Below, piece after piece: positions 50,804 to 60,463 of a DNA stretch of 64,000 nt (its first letter is position 1; every line of letters starts with the position of its first letter). This stretch comes from Candidatus Persebacteraceae bacterium Df01. GTDB lineage: Bacteria; Pseudomonadota; Gammaproteobacteria; Tethybacterales; Persebacteraceae. The position numbers and the translations under genes are program-made. The stretch is taken from the NCBI GenBank assembly GCA_030386295.1, contig JANQAO010000001.1, positions 261,546 to 325,545 of the forward strand, given 5' to 3'. Below the pieces are notes generated by a model that saw only the letters and a list, made by a program, of their open reading frames with translations, searched no databases and was not told the DNA's origin.

Positions 50804-51624
50804 TTGTTTTTTTGAACACGGGTTTCCCAGCGCCCTAAGATTAGCGCCAGTGGTAGACACACTGCCACATACAGAGCGCCAACGATAAGCCATATTTCAA
50901 AAGTTAAAAAAGTTTCTGATACTAAATTGCGTGCGGCATCGGTAAGGTCAGCAATGGCAATAACAGTCACAATGGACGAATGTTTGATGAGTGACACAAA
51001 TAAATTGGCCAGCGGTGGTAGTACTAGTGGCAGTGCTTGCGGGATAATTATCAGCCGCCAACGCCGCGCACGAGACAAACCCAGTGCCTGTGCGGCATCT
51101 ATTTGCGCTTGCGGGACATTGATAATACCAGCGCGAAAAATTTCGGCAGCAAACGCACCTTCAAATAACGCCAGTGCAAAAACACCGATGGTGAACTGTT
51201 CCCATCCAAAAGCGCTACCAACAATAAAATACCAAAGATAAAGCTGTACCAATAACGGTGTGCAGCGCATGATGTTGGCGTATCCCGAAGCCAGTCCGCG
51301 GAAGGAGCGCTGCGGTGACACGCGTGCTGCGGTTGTCAATAAACCAAATACTACCGCCAGTGCCGCCGCCAGCAGAGAGATTTTTATTGTTGTCATGGCA
51401 CCGTACAATAGCGGCCCCGGAACCCATCCGCCGTCTTCCTCGCGTAGTATATAACGCCACAGGCGTCCCCAGCGCCAGCGATAGTCCATGTCAACAACGC
51501 CGCGATAAAATGCAATCACCATAACTGTTAGTAATATTAACGACAATATTGTGTGCCACCGCTGTTTCCCACCCCAGTTTTTTACCTCAGCTGCCTTTAA
51601 CGAGCGTGTTATAATCGTATGCAC
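50800..51624 (-). CDS. Polar amino-acid ABC transporter permease 1
   Basis: A 274-residue permease. Core motifs: GYANIMRCTPLLVQLYLWYF, GAFAAEIFRAGIINVPQAQ and QALGLSRARRWRLIIIPQAL. Membrane helices begin near residue 27. It is divergent from the binding-protein gene; the two starts are 103 bases apart. No ATPase gene of this system is in the window, so the motor subunit must be encoded elsewhere or shared. Confidence 0.88.
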   Translation of the reverse strand: MHTIITRSLKAAEVKNWGGKQRWHTILSLILLTVMVIAFYRGVVDMDYRWRWGRLWRYILREEDGGWVPGPLLYGAMTTIKISLLAAALAVVFGLLTTAARVSPQRSFRGLASGYANIMRCTPLLVQLYLWYFIVGSAFGWEQFTIGVFALALFEGAFAAEIFRAGIINVPQAQIDAAQALGLSRARRWRLIIIPQALPLVLPPLANLFVSLIKHSSIVTVIAIADLTDAARNLVSETFLTFEIWLIVGALYVAVCLPLALILGRWETRVQKNK

Positions 51625-51727
51625 TTTTATTTATTCCGGTTCTGTTTTATTGATTCGGGTTATTTTTTCAGGCGCTCTTGCCCGTTTTTAATTTTGGTAA
51701 TTGGTCACATCAATAAAAGTAAATGCT

Positions 51728-52555
51728 ATGAAAAAGCACATTCAACCGCTCATAAGCCACTTTCGCTGGCTCACAATCGTTATTATCGCATGCGCTGTCT
51801 TGCCGGCGTTGGCGAATGATAGCGTCATTGATGACATGCTGGACAGAAACAAGTTGCGTGTGGGGTTAAGTAGTTTTGTTCCGTGGGCGATGCGTGCCAA
51901 AAATGGTGAATTTATCGGTTTTGAAGTGGATGTCGCTAAGGAAGTTGCCAAAGATATGGGAGTGGAACTAGAAATTGTTCCGACAGCGTGGGACGGTATT
52001 ATTCCAGCATTGCTGGCGAAAAAATTTGACATTATTATCAGTGGTATGTACATCACGTCGGCACGTAATTTACAGGTGAATTTTACTCAATATTATGACC
52101 GCAATGGGTTGGATTTGGTGGCTAATCGCGAGTTAGCGGGAGGTATGAAAAATATTTCCGATTTCAATCGTCCGGATGTTATTTTTTCCTTAAGGCGCGG
52201 TACCTATCCAGTCGCTTATGTCAAAAAGACGCTGCCACAAGCACAAATCAAACAGTTTGATGACGATGCTTCAGCTCGTCAGGAAGTACTCAACGGGCGA
52301 GCTCACGCTTGGATAACGGCAGAACCACAGCCGCGGTTTTCGGCGTTAGACTATCCGGACAAATTATTTCAACCCATTGCCGAGCGGCTAACCTACAATC
52401 AGCAAGGCATGGCGTTACGTAAGGGTGACATTGATGCGCTAAATTTCTTTAACAATTGGATTGCAATTAAGAAACAATCCGGTTGGCTACAGGAGCGGCA
52501 CGAATATTGGTTTGGTGGCCGGGAGTGGGCAGAACAAGTTGGCGATAATAAATAG
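51728..52555 (+). CDS. Amino-acid ABC transporter substrate-binding protein
   Basis: A 275-residue type-2 periplasmic binding protein (SBP_bac_3). The signal peptide ends after PALA; the mature part has DRNKLRVGLSSFVPWAMR, GEFIGFEVDVAKEVAKDMG and KKFDIIISGMYITSARNLQVNF, as in polar amino-acid binders. I start at MKKHIQ (51728). TATAAT at 51611-51616 gives a leader of about 105 nt. It is divergent from its two permease genes. The ligand is unknown. Confidence 0.9.
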   Translation: MKKHIQPLISHFRWLTIVIIACAVLPALANDSVIDDMLDRNKLRVGLSSFVPWAMRAKNGEFIGFEVDVAKEVAKDMGVELEIVPTAWDGIIPALLAKKFDIIISGMYITSARNLQVNFTQYYDRNGLDLVANRELAGGMKNISDFNRPDVIFSLRRGTYPVAYVKKTLPQAQIKQFDDDASARQEVLNGRAHAWITAEPQPRFSALDYPDKLFQPIAERLTYNQQGMALRKGDIDALNFFNNWIAIKKQSGWLQERHEYWFGGREWAEQVGDNK

Positions 52556-52632
52556 TAATTTTTATCGTTAGATGACTGCCGCTTACGCATTGAGGGCGGT
52601 TGCTATTTATCAAGTAAGATAACAAAATTCGG

Positions 52633-52704
52633 TGGAGGCAACGGGGGTCGAACCCACGACCTTCTGGATGCAAACCAGACGCTCTACCACTGAGCTATGC
52701 CCCC
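52633..52704 (-). tRNA. tRNA-Ala (anticodon UGC)
   Basis: The minus strand folds as a complete cloverleaf of 72 nt. The acceptor stem GGGGGCA pairs with TGCCTCC and includes the G3-U70 pair that identifies tRNA-Ala. The D arm is GCTC…GAGC, the anticodon loop TTTGCAT gives UGC at 52670-52672, and the T arm is GTGGGTTCGAACCCCC-like. The discriminator is A73; the next bases are CCG, so the CCA end must be finished by tRNA nucleotidyltransferase. In most bacteria this tRNA sits in the 16S-23S spacer; here it stands alone. Confidence 0.95.
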
Positions 52705-52790
52705 GAAATGTCAAAAAATAGATTCTAACCGTGTTTGCTGAATTTGTCACGCAGGAAAAAATATTGTGATGCAAGCCGATGCTATACCAT

Positions 52791-53846
52791 TTAATGCATT
52801 AGTGTGCCAGTAGCGTATTTTTCGGCTATTGTGTCAAGTGAAGCAGGTTTGATTTTTACCGCTTGACCGGCGGCACCAAAAGCCTCTAGGCGTGATTGGC
52901 ACAATTCGCGCATTTTGGCAATAGCTGGCTTGTTAAATTTGCGAGGATCAAATTCTTGCGGTTGTTCGCGGGAAATTTTTCGGTACTGACCGATAATCGC
53001 CATGCGACAGTCAGTGTCAATATTGACTTTTCGGACACCGTATTTGATACCTTCCACAATCTCTTCCACCGGCACACCAAAAGTTTGTGGCATAGTGCCG
53101 CCATTTTCATTGATAATGTCTTGCAGTTCTTGTGGCACGCTAGAAGAGCCGTGCATGACCATGTGCAAAGTTGGTAGTTTTTCGTGAATACGTCGCACCA
53201 CGTCCAACGCTAAAATATTCCCATCCGGTTTGCGGCTAAATTTGTAGGCGCCGTGTGAGGTGCCAATTGCTACCGCTAGCGCGTCTACTTGCGTCGCTTT
53301 GACAAAACGTTCAGCTTCATCTGGGTCGGTGAGTAGCTGCTCACGACTGAGTTCGCCGTCAAAACCGTGCCCGTCTTCTTTATCACCTTTGCCGGTTTCC
53401 AAAGATCCTAGGCAGCCGAGCTCGCCTTCTACGGAAACGCCGATAAGATGTGCCATATTACATACGCGCCGTGTAACGGTGGCGTTGTAATCATAGTCGG
53501 CTGGTGTTTTTCCGTCTTCATGCAAAGAACCGTCCATCATCACGCTGGTAAAATTGTTAGCGATAGCTGATAGACAAGTTTGCGGATTGTTGCCATGGTC
53601 TTGGTGCATGACAACTGGAATATGCGGCCACATTTCCGTTGCTGCTTGCATTAGACGGCGTAAAAACACATCACCAGCGTACTGTCGTGCACCGCGGCTG
53701 GCTTGAATAATAACTGGCGCGTCAACGGCGTCAGCTGCCTGCATGATGGCTTGAATTTGTTCCATGTTGTTAACATTGAACGCCGGCACGCCATAACCAT
53801 ACTCGGCAGCGTGGTCTAATAATTGTCGCAACGTAATAAGTGCCAT
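52791..53846 (-). CDS. fba: Class II fructose-bisphosphate aldolase
   Basis: A 351-residue zinc enzyme of glycolysis and gluconeogenesis. Motifs: the N-terminal [19 protein letters not shown], the zinc ligands in [37 protein letters not shown] and [12 protein letters not shown]. The pattern fits the Calvin-cycle-type class II B subgroup common in proteobacteria. It is transcribed alone, with a TACAAT and an AAAGGA ribosome site upstream. Confidence 0.95.
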   Translation of the reverse strand: MALITLRQLLDHAAEYGYGVPAFNVNNMEQIQAIMQAADAVDAPVIIQASRGARQYAGDVFLRRLMQAATEMWPHIPVVMHQDHGNNPQTCLSAIANNFTSVMMDGSLHEDGKTPADYDYNATVTRRVCNMAHLIGVSVEGELGCLGSLETGKGDKEDGHGFDGELSREQLLTDPDEAERFVKATQVDALAVAIGTSHGAYKFSRKPDGNILALDVVRRIHEKLPTLHMVMHGSSSVPQELQDIINENGGTMPQTFGVPVEEIVEGIKYGVRKVNIDTDCRMAIIGQYRKISREQPQEFDPRKFNKPAIAKMRELCQSRLEAFGAAGQAVKIKPASLDTIAEKYATGTLMH

Positions 53847-54107
53847 ATTTTTCCTTTATGTTGGGATAAGAAGCAAATAATTGTACACGCTTGCTACAAA
53901 GACAGCTACTGGTCTGACGGACATTTCAATGTCATCCGAATTCTTATACAGCAGATATTGGTTGCGACGTTGAGTTATAGCGTATCCAGCATGTGCTGGT
54001 TATCATTTTTTGTCTTTTATGGATGAGTAAGATAATGTTTGGGAGGGCGAGAAACATGTTTTTTGTAGCGCAAAATTTATCAGTGCATGACAGATGGCTT
54101 TGGGGGC
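53847..54107. other. Divergent intergenic region fba/hrcA
   Basis: About 260 bp holding the fba promoter on the minus strand. On the plus strand there is a short palindrome (CCAGC…GCTGG near 53990) followed by a T-rich stretch, too weak to call a terminator. No CIRCE element (TTAGCACTC-N9-GAGTGCTAA) was found before hrcA. Confidence 0.45.
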
Positions 54108-54113
54108 TATAAT
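54087..54113 (+). promoter_or_regulatory. hrcA promoter placed for a leaderless mRNA
   Basis: ATGACA at 54087-54092 (5 of 6 to TTGACA) and a perfect TATAAT at 54108-54113, 15 bases apart. The ATG at 54121 begins seven bases after the -10, so transcription should start at the start codon. Confidence 0.5.
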
Positions 54114-54120
54114 CAATCGC

Positions 54121-55176
54121 ATGGATAGTGCCATTAACAGCCGTTCTAAAGCGATATTAAAGTCTATCGTGCGCGAGTATATTCGTGGCGGTGAGCCAGT
54201 TGGCTCACGTACATTATCGCGAATTACCAATCTCAATCTCAGTCCGGCGACTATGCGCAATATCATGTCAGATTTAGAAAATATGGGTTTTTTGATGAGC
54301 CCGCACACATCCGCCGGACGCGTCCCCAGCGCTAAGGGATTTCGGTTTTTTGTCGACCATTTGCTTACTGCTCGGCCACCCGACGAAGCACTAATTAATC
54401 GTTTGCGTGATAACGTACGTGGTGACACCGCCGCCGATGTGCTTGCTGCCGCGGCTAATACTGTCTCCCAGCTTACTCGGTTTGCTGGTTTTGTTGCCGC
54501 TCCGGCGCGTGGCACGTTACGGATTCAGCAATTGCGTTTTGTCAAGCTATCATCCAGCCGAGTGCTTACCGTGGTGGTAACGGTTGACGGTGAGATTATT
54601 AACCGCATTTTTGAATGCGAGAGGCCACCGCAGGAGCGTGATTTGGCTGCTGCAGCACGTTTTTTTAACCGTTACCTTTGCGATTTAACTTTTGAGGAAG
54701 CTAAAAATCGATTACGGGAAGAAATGAAAAATTTGCGTGGTGAAATTTCACGGTTGCTGGCCGGTATGATGAAAACAATTGATAACAAGCTTGCCGATGC
54801 AGAGGGCACTATTCAAGTAGCTGGTGAACTGAATTTGCTCAATCAAAGCGAGTTGACTGCCGATGTGCGTAACTTGCGGCAGTTGTATGCTCTCTTTAAC
54901 AAGAAAAAAGAATTTTTTAGCATTATTGATCGCGGCAGCCGCGCCGAAGATGTCTGCGTATTTATCGGCAACGAGTGCGGTCATGATGCGCTATCCGAAT
55001 GCAGTTTAGTGTTGTCACCGTTGGGGCATGACGATGACGGTACGGTGCTTGGCTATTTGGGCGTTATCGGACCGAAACGAATGCGTTATCAGCAAGTCAT
55101 TGCCACGGTGGATGTGGCGTCCAAACTAGTATCACATTCGCTACAACAGCTGCGTTTGGAAGAGTTAAACGCCTAG
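54121..55176 (+). CDS. hrcA: Heat-inducible transcription repressor HrcA
   Basis: A 351-residue repressor. The N-terminal winged helix contains SRSKAILKSIVREYIRGGEPVGSRTL and LSPATMRNIMSDLENMGFL, followed by HTSAGRVPSAKGFRFFVD; the rest is the GAF-like dimerisation domain ending with RMRYQQVIATVDVASKLVS. In known cases HrcA binds CIRCE operators at groE and dnaK operons with GroEL as partner. No grpE/dnaK genes follow here, and no CIRCE is seen at its own promoter. HrcA is missing in many gammaproteobacteria, so its presence is a mild taxonomic clue. Confidence 0.92.
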   Translation: MDSAINSRSKAILKSIVREYIRGGEPVGSRTLSRITNLNLSPATMRNIMSDLENMGFLMSPHTSAGRVPSAKGFRFFVDHLLTARPPDEALINRLRDNVRGDTAADVLAAAANTVSQLTRFAGFVAAPARGTLRIQQLRFVKLSSSRVLTVVVTVDGEIINRIFECERPPQERDLAAAARFFNRYLCDLTFEEAKNRLREEMKNLRGEISRLLAGMMKTIDNKLADAEGTIQVAGELNLLNQSELTADVRNLRQLYALFNKKKEFFSIIDRGSRAEDVCVFIGNECGHDALSECSLVLSPLGHDDDGTVLGYLGVIGPKRMRYQQVIATVDVASKLVSHSLQQLRLEELNA

Positions 55177-55261
55177 CGTAAGGCTAGAGAGAAAGTGAGA
55201 ATTTATTATTTTATTACCGCATAAAAAATAATTTGTGCGGAAAAATGGTTATTGTTGAAAA

Positions 55262-56275
55262 TTAATTTCCCGCCGGCTGTTGCTGAGTAATGCAGTGAAT
55301 GCCACCGCCACCAGCGACAATAACATTAGCCGGAACGGATGTGATTTTGCGGTTGGGAAAAGCTTCGGCAATAATAGAGTGCGCCGTATCGTCTTCTTTA
55401 ATGCCAAACGAAGGCATTATTACACCACCATTGGCTAAATAAAAATTTATATAAGACGCAGGTGCAAAATCGTCTCTTTTACATATTGGCGGGCGGGGGA
55501 GTGTGAGGACCCGCAATTGCCTTCCCTCTGCGTCCGTAGCGTTGTGTAGTCGCCGAATATTTTCTTGCAATAGAGCATCATTATCGTCCTGCATCGCTAA
55601 CACTGTACCGGCAGCGGTGAAACAGGCGGCATTATCCACATGGCCGTCGGTTTCTTCGTCGTAAGTGTTACCCGCGAGCCAGATGATTTTTTTTGCACCC
55701 AAATAATTGCGTAAGTACGCTTCTATGTCGGCGCGCGACAAATGTGGATTGCGGTTGGGATTGAGCTGGCACTGTTCGGTTATTAGTAATGTTCCTTCGC
55801 CGTCGGTGTGAAAACTGCCGCCTTCCATCACCAGAGGCGCTACAAACCGGTGTAATTGTAAATGTTGCAAAATGTGACCGGCAACGGCGTTGTCGGCACT
55901 ATAAGAATGATATTTATTTCCCCAAGCATTAAACTGCCAGTCTATACCAGCGCATTCGCCGGCATCACTAACCAAAAATGTGGGGCCGTTGTCACGCAGC
56001 CACGAGTCGTCAATGGGAAGCGGCAGTACTTCCGCCGCGCCGCCCAGCATGTGGGCAGCGTTATCAGCATCCTGCGGGTGCGCCACCATCGTAACTGGTT
56101 CAAATGCGGCAATGCTTTGGGCAACGTCGGCATAGGCAGCGCGAATCGTTTCCAAATTTATGTTTGTTGGCCAAGCTTCTTGGCGGCACGGCCACGCCAT
56201 CCAGCAACGTTCATGAATCGCCCACTCGGCGGGCATCCAAAAACCAGCAGTGGCGGGCGTTTTTTCTTGATTCAT
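55262..56275 (-). CDS. aguA: Agmatine deiminase
   Basis: A 337-residue guanidino-group-modifying enzyme that turns agmatine into N-carbamoylputrescine, a step to putrescine. It has GFWMPAEWAIHERCWMAWP, the DDSWLRDNGPTF substrate loop, LVMEGGSFHTDGEGTLL, HVDNAACF, and the catalytic Cys328 in GGGGIHCITQQ. Its usual partner aguB is not adjacent. TATGCT ends six bases before the ATG, so its mRNA may also lack a leader. Confidence 0.95.
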   Translation of the reverse strand: MNQEKTPATAGFWMPAEWAIHERCWMAWPCRQEAWPTNINLETIRAAYADVAQSIAAFEPVTMVAHPQDADNAAHMLGGAAEVLPLPIDDSWLRDNGPTFLVSDAGECAGIDWQFNAWGNKYHSYSADNAVAGHILQHLQLHRFVAPLVMEGGSFHTDGEGTLLITEQCQLNPNRNPHLSRADIEAYLRNYLGAKKIIWLAGNTYDEETDGHVDNAACFTAAGTVLAMQDDNDALLQENIRRLHNATDAEGRQLRVLTLPRPPICKRDDFAPASYINFYLANGGVIMPSFGIKEDDTAHSIIAEAFPNRKITSVPANVIVAGGGGIHCITQQQPAGN

Positions 56276-56452
56276 GGGCAGAGCATAGGAAGACTTAGGC
56301 AGCGAAAATGCCTAGCATTCTCTAACCGTAGTTTAACAATAATCCAAGTAAAACATTATCAAGGTTTTACTTATTCTTGTTTTTAATCGTTAGCCGGTTA
56401 AATTTTTTAAAAACATGCGAACTCGTGACCTCGTAATATTATTATGATGCCG

Positions 56453-57808
56453 TTAATCGTCCCGCCGTACACGCTCCGGCAAAATGCCTCCGGGCGCAAA
56501 ACGCATTACCAGCAGCAACACCAGTCCCATAAACAGCAAGCGCATGTGTTGCGCATTGGCAAGCAAGTGTAAGCGTAAGGCGTTATCGTTGTCCAGCCAT
56601 ATTGTCGCCACATCCACCAGTTTTATCCCCAGCGGTTCTGCTTCTACCCACATCAACCAAATAAATGCACCTCCCAGTACCGCGCCTAAGTTGTTTCCAG
56701 CGCCGCCTACTATCGCCATTACCCAGATTAAAAAAGTAAATCGCAGTGGGTGATAAGCGCCCGGCGTGAATTGTCCATCCAATGTTGTCAGCATAGCGCC
56801 GGCTATGCCGGCAATCGCTGAGCCGAGAATAAATATCTGTAAATGACATTTTTTGACATCTTTGCCCAAAGCAGCAGCGGCGGTTTCGTCATCACGAATC
56901 GCACGCATCATTCTCCCCCAAGGTGAATTAAGTGCCAGTTCGCATAAAAGCAACACTGTCAACAACACAGCCAAAAATAGCCCGGCGTAGCATAGCTTGA
57001 CGACAATGCTGGAAGCATTAATTACCAGCGTGTGCAGTGTTGCTTCTCGCGCTGCCTCGTCCAATCCGCTCAGGGCACTGCGGTCAAACCATTCTACTGC
57101 ACGCACAAAAGTGTCACTTTGTTGTAGGATAATTTCTCGCGGTACAGGTCGTGCCAAGCCAGTAACATTTTTCACGCCGCGCGAGAGCCAGTCTTCGTGC
57201 TTGAGTACGGCGATGATGATTTCTGAAATACCTAAAGTAGCAATCGCCAGATAATCGGCGCGTAATCCCAGCGCAATTTTTCCTACCAGCCACGCCGCTG
57301 CCGCTGCCAGCAGTCCGCCGCCAATCCATGATAACAGCACGGGCAGACCCAAGCCACCTAAAAATCCAGTTTTGGCAGAGTTCACCGATTCTATGGCACT
57401 AGTCGCTGCTTGATAAAAATGTCCGGCAACTAGTATGCCGATGATAACAATTACTGTTGGCAGCCATTTGTTTCTGCGTTGTCGTCGTAAAACCGTTGCT
57501 ATTACCCCCGAAATGATAATGATAGCAAGTGCCTGCAGTAATCCGTTACCGCCGGCTTCCCATGCTGCCGCTACCGGTGAGTGCGATACCAGTACTACCG
57601 CTAAACCGCCCAATGCGGCAAAGCCCATGATGCCGACATTAAATAATCCAGCGTACCCCCATTGGATATTGACTGCCAGAGACATGAGTGCCGAAATCAA
57701 ACACAAATTGAGCACTGTTAGCGCCAGCGACCACGAGCGTCCCCAGCCTACCGCTGCCAGTAGAATAAAAAAGAGAACATAAGCAATGAGTGTGCGCTTG
57801 TGTATCAC
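56453..57808 (-). CDS. livM: Branched-chain amino-acid ABC transporter permease LivM
   Basis: A 451-residue permease. The LivM core is clear (NIQWGYAGLFNVGIMGFAALGG, LRADYLAIATLGISEIIIAV, SPWGRMMRAIRDDETAAAALGKD). It is longer than usual (about 320-430) because of extra helices and a loop of about 60 residues after the ATLGISE segment. It overlaps livH by four bases and is last in the livG-F-H-M operon. No LivK binding protein is in the window. Confidence 0.92.
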   Translation of the reverse strand: MIHKRTLIAYVLFFILLAAVGWGRSWSLALTVLNLCLISALMSLAVNIQWGYAGLFNVGIMGFAALGGLAVVLVSHSPVAAAWEAGGNGLLQALAIIIISGVIATVLRRQRRNKWLPTVIVIIGILVAGHFYQAATSAIESVNSAKTGFLGGLGLPVLLSWIGGGLLAAAAAWLVGKIALGLRADYLAIATLGISEIIIAVLKHEDWLSRGVKNVTGLARPVPREIILQQSDTFVRAVEWFDRSALSGLDEAAREATLHTLVINASSIVVKLCYAGLFLAVLLTVLLLCELALNSPWGRMMRAIRDDETAAAALGKDVKKCHLQIFILGSAIAGIAGAMLTTLDGQFTPGAYHPLRFTFLIWVMAIVGGAGNNLGAVLGGAFIWLMWVEAEPLGIKLVDVATIWLDNDNALRLHLLANAQHMRLLFMGLVLLLVMRFAPGGILPERVRRDD

Positions 57809-58817
57809 GGAGCACTTCCACGAAAAATGCCAGTTGGACGAATCAGCAAAGTTAGCACTAAAATAACGAAGGACACGGCAAATTTATATTCGGTGGACAA
57901 AAGTTGTACGAGCCCGGCGGGCGCCCAGTCGGTGGGTAGCAGATAAGTGAGAAATTTTTTATAGACATAGGTTAGCCCCACCTCGGAAAAAGCAATAACA
58001 AATCCGCCGGCGATGGCGCCTGCCGGTTGCCCAGTCCACCGACAATTGCCGCCGCAAATACCGGTAGTAGTAGCTGAAAATAGATGAAGGGTTTGAAACT
58101 TTTGTCCAACCCGTACAGTGTGCCAGCAACGGCGGCAAGTATGCCGGTCATAATCCACGTAATGATAATGATGCGGTTTGGCGAAATACCTGACAGTAGA
58201 GCCAGCTTTTCATTGTCTGAAAAAGCGCGCATGGCTTTGCCGGTTTTGGTAGCACGTAGAAACCAAAATAGTGTTGCCGCCAACAGTGCTGCAGTAAAAA
58301 CGGTTAGCGCCTGCGAAGTACGAATCGCCAATCCTTCTTGCAAACCGCTTAGCTCTTTGAAGGTGCTGACAGTAATGATAAAGCGTTCGCCATCATCAAA
58401 ACGCACATCGTCTACGCCAATAACTAAACGTACTATTCCGTTGAGTACAAACATAATTCCGATGGATGCCATGAGAAAAATAATAGGAGGGCTTTTTTTT
58501 CGGCGATAGTAGGCGTACACCGATTTGTCTGCGGCAATGACAAAAATAATGGTAGAGGCAATGCCGACGGGCAATGCTAATAGCGCCGTGGGGAGAGGCG
58601 CTATGCCAATGCCCGCTGTTTGTAGAGCTTGTGTGGCGAGAATGGTGAACATCGCGCCAAACGCCATTGTGTCGCCGTGGGCAAAATTGGAAAAACGCAG
58701 CACGCCATGTACCAGCGTTACGCCTAAAGCGCCCAGCGCTAATTGAGCACCATAAGTTACCGCTGGTATCAGTACAAAATTAGCGAGTAAGACAAAAGCG
58801 TTAGCGAAATCCGTCAT
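57805..58817 (-). pseudogene. livH: Branched-chain amino-acid ABC transporter permease LivH, one-base frameshift
   Basis: The frame from ATG 58817 reads as LivH (LALGALGVTLVHGVLRFSNFAHGDTMAFGA, FLMASIGIMFVLNGIVRLV) to LLLPVFAAAIVGGLGN and then goes out of frame. The correct continuation, PAGAIAGGFVIAFSEVGL to RPTGIFRGSAP, is present in the next frame and ends at 57805. Restoring one C at the CC on the minus strand (plus 58025-58026), to give the family's usual GLGNP, yields 337 residues. Neighbouring liv genes are intact, so this is either a very recent mutation or a sequence error. Confidence 0.8.
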
Positions 58818-58828
58818 GAGTAGTTGTC

Positions 58829-59533
58829 TTAACCGCCTAAAAATGAACGTCGCACTTCGGAGTCCGCCAGTAATTCTGCTCCCGTTCCGGTATGCCGGTT
58901 TTCGCCGGTTACCAGCACATAAGCACTGTCGGCAATAGACAGCGCTTGGCGGGCGTTTTGTTCTACCATCAGCACCGCTACACCGGAGCGACTGACGGCA
59001 ACAATGCGGGCAAACAATTCATTCATTACCAACGGAGACACGCCGGCAGTCGGCTCGTCCAAGAGCAGTGCCGAAGGACGCGTCATCAGTGCCCGCCCTA
59101 CCGCCACTTGCTGCCGTTGACCGCCGGAGAGTTCGCCTGCCGGCTGGCGGCGTTTTTGTTTAAGAATAGGGAACAGGTCAAATACTTCGGTCATTGTGCC
59201 GCTAATATCATCATCGCGCAGATAAGCGCCCATCTGCAAATTTTCTTCTACGCTCATATTTACAAACACGTTGTGTGTTTGCGGTACAAAAGCAATGCCC
59301 GCCTGCACTCGTTGTGGTGGTGGCAGTGTAGTAATGTCTTGTCCGCCAAGCGTAACGTTGCCGGTGCGTAAATCAAGCAACCCCAATAGAGCGTTCATCG
59401 CTGACGATTTGCCCGCGCCGTTCGGTCCCACAATCACCGCCACCTCACCTTTGTTGGCGCCGATAGTGCAGCCGCGCAAAATATCGGCGCCGCCGTAGCC
59501 GCCAGTGAGGTTTTCGCCTTGTAAATGCATCAA
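58829..59533 (-). CDS. livF: Branched-chain amino-acid ABC transporter ATP-binding protein LivF
   Basis: A 234-residue ATPase. Walker A is GPNGAGKSS, the Q-loop VPQTHNVF with the LivF-type MSVEENLQMGAY, signature LSGGQRQQ, Walker B ALLLDEPTAGVSP, and the late VEQNARQALSIADSAYVL. It overlaps livG by four bases; livH follows after 11. Confidence 0.94.
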   Translation of the reverse strand: MMHLQGENLTGGYGGADILRGCTIGANKGEVAVIVGPNGAGKSSAMNALLGLLDLRTGNVTLGGQDITTLPPPQRVQAGIAFVPQTHNVFVNMSVEENLQMGAYLRDDDISGTMTEVFDLFPILKQKRRQPAGELSGGQRQQVAVGRALMTRPSALLLDEPTAGVSPLVMNELFARIVAVSRSGVAVLMVEQNARQALSIADSAYVLVTGENRHTGTGAELLADSEVRRSFLGG

Positions 59534-60303
59534 CCTTGGCGCCCCAGATAAGATTCGATAACGGCTTCGTTGTTTTTGATTTCGTTGATAGTGCCTTGAG
59601 TCAGCACGGCACCGTCAGCCATGACGATGACCGACGAGCACAAACGCTCTAAAAAATCTAAATCATGTTCAATCATAAAAAAAGTATAGCCGCGCTCGCG
59701 GTTAAGCCGCGCAATGGCATCGGCAATTTCACCTAGCAATGTTTTGTTAACACCCGCCCCAACTTCGTCCAGTAACACTATTTTTGGTGTCGTCATCATG
59801 GTGCGTCCCAGCTCTACCAATTTTTTTTGCCCTCCAGACAACTGTCCCGCCGGCGTGTGTGCTAAGTGTGATAGCCGCAAAAAATCCATTACTTCTGCCG
59901 CCTGCTTCCGTAATTTTTTTTCTTGCATTCGAACTCGTCCACGTGCAAGCCAAGTGTTGATAATGCTTTCTCCGAGCTGAGAATCCGCCGCCACTAATAG
60001 ATTTTCTAGCACCGTGAGCTTTGAAAATTCACGGGCGATTTGAAAAGTGCGTAGCAAGCCGGCAGCATACAACTCATGCGGCACCAGTCCGGTAATATCG
60101 GTATCCATCAAAAAAATGTGCCCCGATGTGGGTTTGTGCAACCCAGCAATAATATTAAAAAGCGTCGTTTTGCCGGCACCGTTGGCACCGATAAGACCGG
60201 TAATTGCGCCGGCAGGAATCTCCAAGCTTACGCCGCTTACTGCCTGCAATCCTCCAAATTGCTTGCATACGTTATTTGTCCGTATTATTGCGGGTAATGT
60301 CAT
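59530..60303 (-). CDS. livG: Branched-chain amino-acid ABC transporter ATP-binding protein LivG
   Basis: A 257-residue ATPase. Walker A GANGAGKTT, LivG-type RTFQIAREFSKLTVLENLLVA, signature LSGGQKKL, Walker B KIVLLDEVGAGVN, and the His switch in FFMIEHDLDFLERL. Glu-Val replaces the usual Glu-Pro after Walker B, a common LivG variation. It is the first gene of the operon. The 55 bp repeat copy 1 ends one base inside its start codon. Confidence 0.94.
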   Translation of the reverse strand: MTLPAIIRTNNVCKQFGGLQAVSGVSLEIPAGAITGLIGANGAGKTTLFNIIAGLHKPTSGHIFLMDTDITGLVPHELYAAGLLRTFQIAREFSKLTVLENLLVAADSQLGESIINTWLARGRVRMQEKKLRKQAAEVMDFLRLSHLAHTPAGQLSGGQKKLVELGRTMMTTPKIVLLDEVGAGVNKTLLGEIADAIARLNRERGYTFFMIEHDLDFLERLCSSVIVMADGAVLTQGTINEIKNNEAVIESYLGRQG

Positions 60304-60358
60304 GCGGGGATTTTCTCACACGCCGCGCAGTACTTCATCGTGGCAAAACTGCGGTTTA
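60304..60358. repeat. 55 bp direct repeat flanking the MFS gene, copy 1
   Basis: From GCGGGGATTTTCTCACA to CTGCGGTTTA. It matches copy 2 at 61927-61981 in 48 of 55 positions. Copy 1 lies between the MFS transporter stop and livG. On the minus strand both copies can be read as a short peptide end (KPQ…LRG then stop), so it may be the remnant of a coding end or a regulatory element. Confidence 0.6.
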
Positions 60359-60463
60359 TCGTGCCAAACTGACACTGGATGCAATGCAATCGGGTGCGAC
60401 CGTAATCTGTCGGATTATGTTTTTTGCGCCGCCATCGAGTCTGTTGCATTCAAAACACTAAAT

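Noticed and set aside
53847-54120. CIRCE operator upstream of hrcA
   Set aside because: No TTAGCACTC-N9-GAGTGCTAA-like inverted repeat is visible.
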